Position numbers and translations under genes: made by a program. Positions 25,321 to 32,603 of a stretch of DNA of 64,000 bases are shown here, one piece after another. The stretch lies in assembly GCF_000296815.2 (NCBI RefSeq), contig NZ_CAIT01000009.1, positions 372,001 through 436,000 on the forward strand. The letters run 5' to 3'. Under the pieces are notes generated by a model. That model had not been told where the DNA came from, made no database searches, and was given only the letters and a program-made list of their open reading frames with translations. Within the stretch, counting starts at the first letter, position 1; each line of letters starts with the position of its first letter. Source of the stretch: Fibrisoma limi BUZ 3. GTDB lineage: Bacteria > Bacteroidota > Bacteroidia > Cytophagales > Spirosomataceae.

Positions 25321-26022
25321 TTATTTCGCGCTGGCAAACAGTTGCCCTACTTTATCCCAGTCGTACACGTTCCAGGCAGCCGCAACGTAGTCGGGGCGCC
25401 GGTTCTGGTATTTGAGGTAGTACGCATGTTCCCACACGTCCAGACCCAGCAGGGGCGTACCTTTTTTGTCGGCCAATTGCATCAGCGGGTTATCCTGATT
25501 GGGCGTCGAGGTGATTTCCACGTCGTTACCCGTCTTAATCAGCCATACCCAGCCTGAGCCAAAGCGACCGCCGGCAGCTTTTGCCCATTCAGACTTAAAG
25601 TTGTCGAACGAGTTATACTTCCGGTTGATGGCCTCAGCGAGTGCGCCCTTCGGTGCGCCACCTCCTTTAGACGACAGAATGCTCCAGAAGAATGTGTGGT
25701 TCCAGTGCCCGCCCCCGTTGTTTCGGATAGCGGCCGGTGTACTGCTGTCGATACCTTTCACCAGATCATCAATATTCATCGATGCATATTTGGTACCGGC
25801 AACAGCCTTGTTCAGGTTATCCACGTAGGCTTTGTGGTGCTTATCGTGGTGAATTTCCATCGTCGTTTTATCGATGTGAGGTTCCAGCGCTCCTGCATCG
25901 AATGGCAGAGGAGCCAGTTTGAACGGCCCTTCAGCCTGGAAGGAGCTTAATCCATACGAACGAAGAGTAGTAAGGCCAAGGGATGCACCGAAAGCCAGTT
26001 TCAGAAACTCGGAACGATTCAT
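25321..26022 (-). CDS. Exported superoxide dismutase, Fe/Mn family
   Basis: The enzyme dismutates superoxide. The 233-residue protein carries an exported leader (residues 1-30, [19 protein letters not shown]), in which FLK follows Arg-Ser-Glu rather than the twin Arg of a Tat signal. The mature part shows both domains of Fe/Mn [30 protein letters not shown], and the metal-binding [15 protein letters not shown] with Asp and His ligands. I start at ATG 26022; a longer reading to 26238 overlaps recR and has no export signal, so it is rejected. Metal preference cannot be told. Confidence 0.93.
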   Translation of the reverse strand: MNRSEFLKLAFGASLGLTTLRSYGLSSFQAEGPFKLAPLPFDAGALEPHIDKTTMEIHHDKHHKAYVDNLNKAVAGTKYASMNIDDLVKGIDSSTPAAIRNNGGGHWNHTFFWSILSSKGGGAPKGALAEAINRKYNSFDNFKSEWAKAAGGRFGSGWVWLIKTGNDVEITSTPNQDNPLMQLADKKGTPLLGLDVWEHAYYLKYQNRRPDYVAAAWNVYDWDKVGQLFASAK

Positions 26023-26224
26023 GCGGAGTGTGTTGATTTGGGATGAAACTACATTCCTAAGCAAAACCGTCCTGTACGGCCGATGTTTGCGTCTCCGCAA
26101 AGAAAAGGAGTTTTTATGAAATGATAGTTTGCGAAAGGGGTAATTAAACCAGTACGCCCGCCGGCTTGTACTTTGTTTCAGCACAGACCGGCGGGCGTAG
26201 TGAGAAATGGTGTATAGTACCAGA

Positions 26225-26836
26225 TTAGTCGTAGGCAATTCGGCTCAGAATACTTCGGCCGAGGGTTACTTCGTCGGCATATTCGAGATCTCCACCGATG
26301 GGAACCCCCCGGGCGATGGTTGAGATCCGGAGGTTGAATGGCCGGAGTTTTTTTTGCAGATAAAACGCCGTCGTATCGCCCTCCATGGTTGGGCTGAGCG
26401 CCAGAATGATTTCCTTTACCTGCTCGCCATCCGGACTACGTAGCCGCGCCAGCAATGACTCGATCTGGAGATCGCTGGGTCCCACGCCTTCAACCGGCGA
26501 GATGATACCGCCCAGGACGTGATATAGCCCTTTGTATTGCGCTGTGTTCTCGATAGCCAGTACGTCGCGGGTATCCTCCACTACGCAGATCAGCGATTCG
26601 TCGCGCTTGCGGCTCGCACAAATGCTGCAAAAATCATGATCGGACAGGTTGTGGCACTTCTGGCAATATTTCGTTTGCGAACGCACGGCTTTCAGCGCGT
26701 TAGCCAGCGATTCGGTTTGATCTTCGTCGCGTTTTAGCAGGTGCAGCACGAGTCGCAGGGCGGTTTTCTTCCCAATCCCCGGCAACTTCGACACCTCGTT
26801 TACCGCGTCTTCTATGAGTTTGGATGGATACTCCAT
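26225..26836 (-). CDS. recR: Recombination mediator RecR
   Basis: RecR acts with RecF/RecO to load RecA at gaps during recombinational repair. The 203-residue protein has the N-terminal helix-hairpin-helix ([18 protein letters not shown]), a four-Cys zinc finger ([16 protein letters not shown]) and a Toprim domain with [13 protein letters not shown] and [15 protein letters not shown]. Length is standard. It lies downstream of clpS on the same strand with an inverted repeat in the gap. Confidence 0.96.
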   Translation of the reverse strand: MEYPSKLIEDAVNEVSKLPGIGKKTALRLVLHLLKRDEDQTESLANALKAVRSQTKYCQKCHNLSDHDFCSICASRKRDESLICVVEDTRDVLAIENTAQYKGLYHVLGGIISPVEGVGPSDLQIESLLARLRSPDGEQVKEIILALSPTMEGDTTAFYLQKKLRPFNLRISTIARGVPIGGDLEYADEVTLGRSILSRIAYD

Positions 26837-26902
26837 TGAATGAGCGAATGAGTGAATGGTTCAATTAATGAATTTCAGCGTCGGTAATCGTTCGCTCATT
26901 CA
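26837..26902. repeat. Inverted repeat between clpS and recR
   Basis: TGAATGAGCGAA (26837-26848) pairs exactly with TTCGCTCATTCA (26891-26902), loop 42 bases. It spans from 19 bases past the clpS stop to the base before the recR start codon, so it could fold in the recR leader. Confidence 0.65.
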
Positions 26903-26921
26903 CTAATCAACTGATTCACAA

Positions 26922-27200
26922 TTAATGTAAGACTTCTGCGCTGATACCGCGCCGACAGATTTCGTTGCGCATGGGCACCAGTTCCTCCCACGATCCGTTC
27001 TTAACGGTGCATTTACCTTTGAAGTGAATCAGCAACGTGCACTGTTCGGCCTGTTCGGGCGTGTGGCCGCACACGTCAATCAGGGTTTCAATCACGTGAT
27101 CAAAGGTGTTCACATCGTCATTGAAGACCACGAGGTTATGGACATCCGTTTCGATGACTTCGTCGAGCACATCCACCGAGGTTTCTTCAAAAGGTTGCAT
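26922..27200 (-). CDS. clpS: ATP-dependent Clp protease adaptor ClpS
   Basis: ClpS delivers N-end-rule substrates to the ClpAP or ClpCP protease. The 92-residue protein shows the core LVVFNDDVNTFDHVIETL, where the Asn-Asp pair contributes to the N-degron pocket, then CGHTPEQAEQCTLLIHFKG and the terminal strand region. Length fits. A TAAATTTG box lies 25 bases before the ATG. It is followed by recR. Confidence 0.95.
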   Translation of the reverse strand: MQPFEETSVDVLDEVIETDVHNLVVFNDDVNTFDHVIETLIDVCGHTPEQAEQCTLLIHFKGKCTVKNGSWEELVPMRNEICRRGISAEVLH

Positions 27201-27225
27201 GAGCGGGTAAAGTGTGTTTATTTAG

Positions 27226-27233
27226 CAAATTTA
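27226..27233 (-). promoter_or_regulatory. -7 box of clpS (TAAATTTG)
   Basis: A perfect TAnnTTTG on the minus strand, giving a predicted leader of about 20 bases before ATG 27200. Confidence 0.6.
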
Positions 27234-27314
27234 CTGAAATTTGACTGCTTCTAAAAGCGGCCTGCATACGTAGAAATAACCTTATTCCGGGCTAAAAAGT
27301 TGCCCGTTTACCAA

Positions 27315-28778
27315 ATGAATAGCACCGTCGCGCTTACCATTCTGATTGCCTATTTCGGCATGCTGATCATTGTTTCGTACTATACCTCACGCGGAGCGGA
27401 TACGAACACTTTTTTCACAGCTAACCGCCAGTCGCCCTGGTACTTGGTGGCCTTTGCCATGATCGGTACGTCTCTGTCGGGCGTGACGTTCATTTCTGTT
27501 CCGGGGGCCGTCGGCACCAAGGGGTTTTCGTATTTTCAGGTGGTGCTCGGTTACCTGATCGGGTACTACGTGATCGGGGCCGTTCTGATGCCGCTTTACT
27601 ACCGAATGAACCTGATTTCGATTTACGGGTACCTGGAAAAACGCTTCGGGTTCTGGTCGTACAAAACCGGTGCCGGCTTCTTTTTACTGGCCCGGACGGT
27701 TGGGTCTGCCGTGCGGCTCTACGTTGCGGCCGGGGTGTTGCAACTCGCTATTTTCGGACCGCTGGGCGTACCGTTCGAGGTGTCGGTAGCCATCACGATC
27801 CTGCTGATCTGGCTGTATACGTTCAAGGGCGGGGTGAAGACCATCATCGTAACGGATACGCTGCAAACTACCTTTCTGATTACGGCCGTCGTGCTCACAA
27901 TCATCCTCATTGCCCGCGAACTGAATTACAGTTTCAGCGAAATGTCGGCTGCCATCAACGATAGTCCTTATTCGCAGATTTTCTACTGGGATACCAATGA
28001 TCCCAAGAACTTTGTCAAACAGTTTCTGTCGGGCATTTTCATCGCCATCGTGATGACCGGGCTGGATCAGGACCTGATGCAGAAAAACCTGACCTGCAAA
28101 AACATCGGCGAAGCCCAGAAGAACATGTTCTGGTTCACGATCACGCTGACGATTGTCAACTTCCTGTTCCTTAGCCTCGGTGCTTTGCTGTACTTATACG
28201 CCAACGCCAGGGGCATCGCAATTCCGGCCAAAACCGATGACCTTTACCCCATGCTGGCGCTTAATCACTTCGGCGTAGTGGTGGGCATTACGTTCCTGCT
28301 GGGCATCACGGCCGCTACATACGCCAGTTCAGATTCAGCCCTGACCGCCCTTACCACCTCGTTCTGTGTAGATTTTATGAATGTAGAGAAACGGCCCGAA
28401 ACGGAACGCGCCCGTATCAAGCACTACGTTCACATCGGTTTCTCGGTGCTGTTCTGGATTGTTATCGTCATTTTCAACCGCCTGAACAGCAGCGACGTTA
28501 TCACGGCGGTATTCGATCTGGCGGGGTATACTTACGGTCCCCTGCTGGGTCTGTATGCCTTCGGGCTGTTCAGCAAACGGCCGGTTATGGACCGCTTTGT
28601 GCCCTGGATCTGTATTATATCGCCCGTACTGACCTATATCGTCAACGCCAACTCAGCCGCCTGGTTCAACGGGTACCAGTTCGGTTTCGAGCGACTGATT
28701 TTGAACGGCTTGTTTACGTTCATCGGCTTATGGGCCGTATCGCGACCGGTACGGCAGGAAGAAGCCGTAGCGGTGTAA
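27315..28778 (+). CDS. Sodium:solute symporter (SSS family)
   Basis: The 487-residue protein has about 13 membrane helices with the LeuT-like SSS fold. The N-terminal part shows TNTFFTANRQSPWYLVAFAM and GTSLSGVTFISVPGA, characteristic of SSS members; GGVKTIIVTDTLQT and the TGLDQDLMQKNLTCKN segment are also typical. The substrate (sugar, amino acid or another organic solute) cannot be inferred, and no catabolic genes are adjacent. I start at ATG 27315; an in-frame TTG at 27300 would add five residues. Confidence 0.9.
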   Translation: MNSTVALTILIAYFGMLIIVSYYTSRGADTNTFFTANRQSPWYLVAFAMIGTSLSGVTFISVPGAVGTKGFSYFQVVLGYLIGYYVIGAVLMPLYYRMNLISIYGYLEKRFGFWSYKTGAGFFLLARTVGSAVRLYVAAGVLQLAIFGPLGVPFEVSVAITILLIWLYTFKGGVKTIIVTDTLQTTFLITAVVLTIILIARELNYSFSEMSAAINDSPYSQIFYWDTNDPKNFVKQFLSGIFIAIVMTGLDQDLMQKNLTCKNIGEAQKNMFWFTITLTIVNFLFLSLGALLYLYANARGIAIPAKTDDLYPMLALNHFGVVVGITFLLGITAATYASSDSALTALTTSFCVDFMNVEKRPETERARIKHYVHIGFSVLFWIVIVIFNRLNSSDVITAVFDLAGYTYGPLLGLYAFGLFSKRPVMDRFVPWICIISPVLTYIVNANSAAWFNGYQFGFERLILNGLFTFIGLWAVSRPVRQEEAVAV

Positions 28779-28793
28779 CTACGTCCTTCAGAT

Positions 28794-28832
28794 AACCACA
28801 AACGCCTGGCAACTTGCCAGGCGTTTGTGGTT
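28794..28832. terminator. Bidirectional terminator hairpin
   Basis: AACCACAAACGCCTGGCAA (28794-28812) and its exact complement (28814-28832) form a stem of at least 16 pairs with a short loop. It lies between the symporter stop (28778) and the stop of the converging small gene (28834). Confidence 0.88.
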
Positions 28833-28833
28833 A

Positions 28834-29049
28834 CTAAGCCGTTTTCTCGTAGTCTTCGCTCGTAAGGCCCATTGCACCGCTGGTTTCAATGGTACCATCT
28901 CCCCCATCCGTCAAACCACCCAGCGCAGCGTCGGCCTCATTGCCCGGATCACCGCTTTCTAACGCATCGTCGCGTTCTTTATCCTCGGCACCGTCTGGCG
29001 CTGAACCGCCATCATCACCCGGCGCATACATTCGTATCCACGTGTTCAT
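28834..29049 (-). CDS. Small acidic Gly/Asp-rich protein of unknown function
   Basis: This is a 71-residue reading frame of low complexity: mostly Gly, Asp, Glu, Ala and Ser, with MNTWIRMYAP at the N-terminus and TSEDYEKTA at the end. It is strongly acidic and likely disordered. The N-terminal aromatic residues and a good ATG, plus the terminator hairpin that directly abuts its stop, support it being real. No domain is recognised. It could be a spurious frame, since the opposite strand is also open over much of this span. Confidence 0.5.
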   Translation of the reverse strand: MNTWIRMYAPGDDGGSAPDGAEDKERDDALESGDPGNEADAALGGLTDGGDGTIETSGAMGLTSEDYEKTA

Positions 29050-29199
29050 ACTTGTCCCTTTTATTATGCATTAACCGGTTGCCGACTGCTAAGTTTAGGG
29101 TTTGATCAGCAAATAAGTAACTAGTCAATGCGGTAGTCCGAATGCTTATTTCTCAGCTTCTTTTTCGCAGCGTGCTTCTGCAAAAGAGGTACGCTGGAT

Positions 29200-29237
29200 A
29201 GCTCTGAAGGGGCTTTGGGTGATGGAGCCCAAGAGCT
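29200..29237. repeat. Two-part hairpin upstream of the TlpA-TPR gene
   Basis: Outer arms AGCTCT/AGAGCT (29200-29205, 29232-29237) enclose inner arms GGGCT/AGCCC (29210-29214, 29226-29230). It lies about 75 bases before the next gene and may be the end of an upstream transcript or part of a regulatory site. Confidence 0.4.
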
Positions 29238-29311
29238 TTCGGACGTATGAACGTAGCTAAGAAACGCAGATTCTTATTGACCGTTTCCGTAACCAATTGT
29301 ACTTTGTGCAT

Positions 29312-31204
29312 GTGAAAGCAGTTTTCAGTTTCTTACTCAGCGTAGCCGTAGTTCTACCAGCCGCGGCTCAGTTTACGTTTTCGCCCGAGAAGCCGCAGAT
29401 CGGGCAGGTGGTTTCGTTTACCTACACCCCCCAACGAACCCCACTGGCGGGCGACACCACCCTGGAAGGGCGCTACGTGCGATACAATGATCCGGGCAGT
29501 ATCAAGTTCAGCAAAGGCATTCCGGTGCCACTGGTTCGGCAGGGCGACTACTTTACGGGACAGCTTCCCGCGCAACGAGCCGGTACGGCCGGTATGATGA
29601 TCGCCTTCCGAAACCCCAGGGTGCCCAAACGGACCGACCTCAATAACGGACATTTGTACTCGATTCCTTTCTACGATGGTAAGGACTGTCTGGTACCCCA
29701 CGCGCTGGGTGGGCAGGCCTCCGTATTCAGCCGAACCGGATTTATGTACGATCTGGATGGCCGGGTCGATCCTAACTGGCTCGTGCTGCTGTACGAATGG
29801 GAATTGATTCAGTATCCGGAACACAAACCGCAGTACTGGTCCGACTATGCCCTGGCGATGATTAAGCAGCGGAAACCCGGCTATGGTCCCAAAGTGAAAG
29901 CGTATATAGACTCATACCTGGCGTCGCGACCCGAACCCACCGCCGACGAATTGACCCGGGCCGGGGGCCTGTACGAGCAAATGGGCGATTTTACCAAGGC
30001 CAATGCCCTGCGCGACCGGATGAAAAATCTGGACCCTAAAGGGCCGCTGATGCAGAAATCGCGCGCCGAGGCTGTCCGGAACGAACCGAACTGGGCCAAA
30101 AAGAAGGCAGCTTACGAAGCGTTCATTAAGGATTTTCCCAACTCGACGCATACGCCGGTACTGACCAACATGATAACCGACGGCTACTACAAGGCCGGCG
30201 ACCTGCGCGGTCTGGTCGCGTTCATCGACCCGTTACCCAATACCTCCGTTGATCCGCAATGGCTCAACAGCGTAGCGAATCAATTGGCCGAAGATCGGCG
30301 TGGTCTGACCGAAGCCGAGTGGATGATCAAACGGGCGCTGGCAGTTCTGGATGCACAGCCTAAACCTTCCCGCCCGTCGGCACAATGGCAAGCCGAGCAA
30401 CAAGCCCGCAAACGGCAATACATGGCAACGTATGCCTTCGCACTGGAACAGCAGGGCAAAGACAAGGAAGCCTACGATACGTACCTGCAAGCCATTAATA
30501 CGACCAATCCGGAGGACAGCGACATCAAAACCAACGAACGTTACTGGCTCTGTGCCCTCCGAACCGGCAATGGTGAAACAGCCCGCCCGAACGTCGAAGC
30601 GTTTGTACAGGAAGGCCGGTCCAACAACCGGCTTAAAAACGCCCTGCGCGATTATTACGCGAAGAAGACTGGTAATGCTGCCGAAGCGGAAACCTACGTA
30701 GCCAAACTCGAAGCCGACCTGCGGGCCGACCTGCGCGAAGAACTACGTAGTACGTTGATCAACGAACCAGCCCCGGCCTTCAGCATGACCGATCTTAAAG
30801 GTCAGAAGATTTCACTGGCTTCGCTACGTGGGAAGGTCGTAGTGCTGGATTTCTGGGCGACCTGGTGTGTACCCTGCATTATGTCGTTTCCGGCTATGCA
30901 ACAGGCCAAAGCGTATTTCAAAAACGACCCGAAGGTGCAGTTCCTCTTTGTCAATACCCGCGAGGGTGGACCGCTGCAACGCGTCCATGACTTCATGGCT
31001 AAACGTCCGTACGGCGATTTCGTCGTACCGGTCGATGCTGGTCAGCGGGTGGCCAATGCCTACAAAGTGCAGGGCATTCCGACCAAAGTTATCATCGATC
31101 CGCAGGGGCGTGTTCGCTACCGGGGCATTGGCTATTCTGGCGATGCCGAAGCTACCGCCAACGAAATGACACTGCTTGTTGAACTGCTGAAAGAAGGAAA
31201 GTAA
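29312..31204 (+). CDS. Periplasmic TlpA-like thioredoxin protein with TPR-like repeats
   Basis: From GTG 29312 the protein has about 630 residues: a signal peptide ending PAAAQF, an N-terminal beta-rich domain (about 20-115), a long helical region with TPR-like repeats (about 190-470) and a C-terminal TlpA/AhpC thioredoxin domain with FWATWCVPC (CxxC near residues 519-522) and the cis-Pro segment VQGIPTKVIID. It probably reduces or isomerises disulfides in the periplasm. The in-frame TTG at 29297 is upstream of a TTG-19-GTACTTTG promoter-like pair and is unlikely to be the start. Confidence 0.88.
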   Translation: MKAVFSFLLSVAVVLPAAAQFTFSPEKPQIGQVVSFTYTPQRTPLAGDTTLEGRYVRYNDPGSIKFSKGIPVPLVRQGDYFTGQLPAQRAGTAGMMIAFRNPRVPKRTDLNNGHLYSIPFYDGKDCLVPHALGGQASVFSRTGFMYDLDGRVDPNWLVLLYEWELIQYPEHKPQYWSDYALAMIKQRKPGYGPKVKAYIDSYLASRPEPTADELTRAGGLYEQMGDFTKANALRDRMKNLDPKGPLMQKSRAEAVRNEPNWAKKKAAYEAFIKDFPNSTHTPVLTNMITDGYYKAGDLRGLVAFIDPLPNTSVDPQWLNSVANQLAEDRRGLTEAEWMIKRALAVLDAQPKPSRPSAQWQAEQQARKRQYMATYAFALEQQGKDKEAYDTYLQAINTTNPEDSDIKTNERYWLCALRTGNGETARPNVEAFVQEGRSNNRLKNALRDYYAKKTGNAAEAETYVAKLEADLRADLREELRSTLINEPAPAFSMTDLKGQKISLASLRGKVVVLDFWATWCVPCIMSFPAMQQAKAYFKNDPKVQFLFVNTREGGPLQRVHDFMAKRPYGDFVVPVDAGQRVANAYKVQGIPTKVIIDPQGRVRYRGIGYSGDAEATANEMTLLVELLKEGK

Positions 31205-31256
31205 GCACGTAGTGTAGCGTATTGGTCTGTACACTCAAGAAGTTAACCCAAACCAG

Positions 31257-32171
31257 ATGCCCGGTAAACCCTCTCCGCGTTCCCAACGTAAAGTCCTGCC
31301 ACCGGCACCGCGTATGGTGGTGAAGGAAGCCAGTGAGCTAATGAGCTTTTTAGTAGCTCAGCTTCCGCATAAGAATCGAAACAACATTAAAACGTTGCTG
31401 CGCGACGGCCAGATTGTCGTAGATGGTCAGACCGTTACGCAGTATAATCACCTGCTTCAGGTTGGTCAACAGGTTGAAGTACGGCGCGAGAAAGGCCCGG
31501 CTACGAACGCATACAAAGGATTAACCATTGTATTTGAGGACGAACACCTCATCGTTATTGACAAGCAGGAAGGACTATTGTCCATTGCCACCGACACCCA
31601 GAAAACCAATACCGCCTACTACATCCTGAGCGGTCACGTCAAACGGCAGAACCCAGCCGCCAAAGTGTTTATTGTACACCGACTCGACCGCGATACGTCC
31701 GGCCTGATGGTCTTCGCGAAGAGTGAGCAGGCCAAGAAACTGTTGCAGGAATCGTGGCAAACCGCCGTAGAGCAACGGACGTACCTGGCAGTAACGGAGG
31801 GGGTTTTGAAACAGCCTGAAGGTACTATACGGTCTTATCTACAGGAAAGTAAAGCGCTGGTGATTTATTCAAGCCAGAACCCCAATGAGGGGCAGTTAGC
31901 CATCACCCATTACCAGACTCTGAAACAGACTTCGCGTTACTCATTAGTAAAGGTTGATCTGGAAACGGGGCGCAAAAATCAGATTCGTGTACACATGCAG
32001 GATTTGGGGCACCCCATCGTTGGCGATATAAAATATGGAGCCAGAACCAACCCGATCGGTCGGCTGGGACTGCATGCCTGGGTGTTGTCCTTCACGCATC
32101 CAATTACGGGCGAATCGCTCCGTTACCAAACGGCTGTTCCCCGAAAATTTGCTGGTTTATTCAGCGAATAA
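31257..32171 (+). CDS. RluA-family RNA pseudouridine synthase
   Basis: The enzyme isomerises uridine to pseudouridine in rRNA or tRNA. The 304-residue protein has an N-terminal S4 RNA-binding region (about 20-75, NIKTLLRDGQIVVDG) and the RluA catalytic domain with the signature HRLDRDTSGLMVFA (residues 141-154, catalytic Asp144), then GRKNQIRVHMQDLGHPIVGD. The exact site (RluC, RluD or other) cannot be assigned. It starts 52 bases after the TlpA gene on the same strand. Confidence 0.92.
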   Translation: MPGKPSPRSQRKVLPPAPRMVVKEASELMSFLVAQLPHKNRNNIKTLLRDGQIVVDGQTVTQYNHLLQVGQQVEVRREKGPATNAYKGLTIVFEDEHLIVIDKQEGLLSIATDTQKTNTAYYILSGHVKRQNPAAKVFIVHRLDRDTSGLMVFAKSEQAKKLLQESWQTAVEQRTYLAVTEGVLKQPEGTIRSYLQESKALVIYSSQNPNEGQLAITHYQTLKQTSRYSLVKVDLETGRKNQIRVHMQDLGHPIVGDIKYGARTNPIGRLGLHAWVLSFTHPITGESLRYQTAVPRKFAGLFSE

Positions 32172-32243
32172 CACCAAAACCAATTAATACTACCCGAATT
32201 TTTAGCACTAGAACAGGAAAAATACAATTTCTTAACATTGCAA

Positions 32244-32275
32244 TTTGTACAGGAACGATTTTCACCTTACTTTTG
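32244..32275 (+). promoter_or_regulatory. Promoter of the DEAD-box helicase gene
   Basis: TTTG at 32244-32247, 20 bases, then TACTTTTG at 32268-32275, an almost ideal Bacteroidota promoter. The predicted start is near 32280, more than 300 bases before the ATG. Confidence 0.75.
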
Positions 32276-32603
32276 TAATAGTACTATCAAGCAACATCCG
32301 TTGCGTCTCTGCATCTCTCCTGTAATTACGCTGAGTTAGGTCTGACAGAGCCAGTACGGATGTACGGATGGGTTTCTGTGTGGACGCTTCCCGGGTGGAA
32401 GTACCCCGAGAGGATTCTCTTGCGCGTGGGCTAATCGTCAATCGTTTTTTTGTTGTCTCGTTCCTCTGGTGGTAGGTTAGGGGTTTGGGCCTTGTTGGGT
32501 CAGTTGGGCAGCTTCGTTCGTTGGGCAATTCCGCAATCTCGCGCCGTTCACCGGCACACTCGTCTCGCTTGGATTTTCATCCATAATTCTTTTTTATTTT
32601 TTC
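32276..32603 (+). promoter_or_regulatory. Long 5' leader of the DEAD-box helicase gene
   Basis: The roughly 320 bases between the promoter and ATG 32604 contain no convincing gene. They hold short hairpin-forming stretches (for example GAGAGGATTCTC near 32409) and several T-rich tracts (32441-32460 and just before the ATG). Long leaders before cold-inducible DEAD-box helicases are known in other bacteria to control mRNA stability and autoregulation; a similar role is inferred here. Confidence 0.5.

Noticed and set aside
32262-32528. An 88-codon minus-strand frame upstream of the helicase gene
   Set aside because: It overlaps the helicase promoter and leader, and the translation is Arg/Thr/Pro-rich without any domain.
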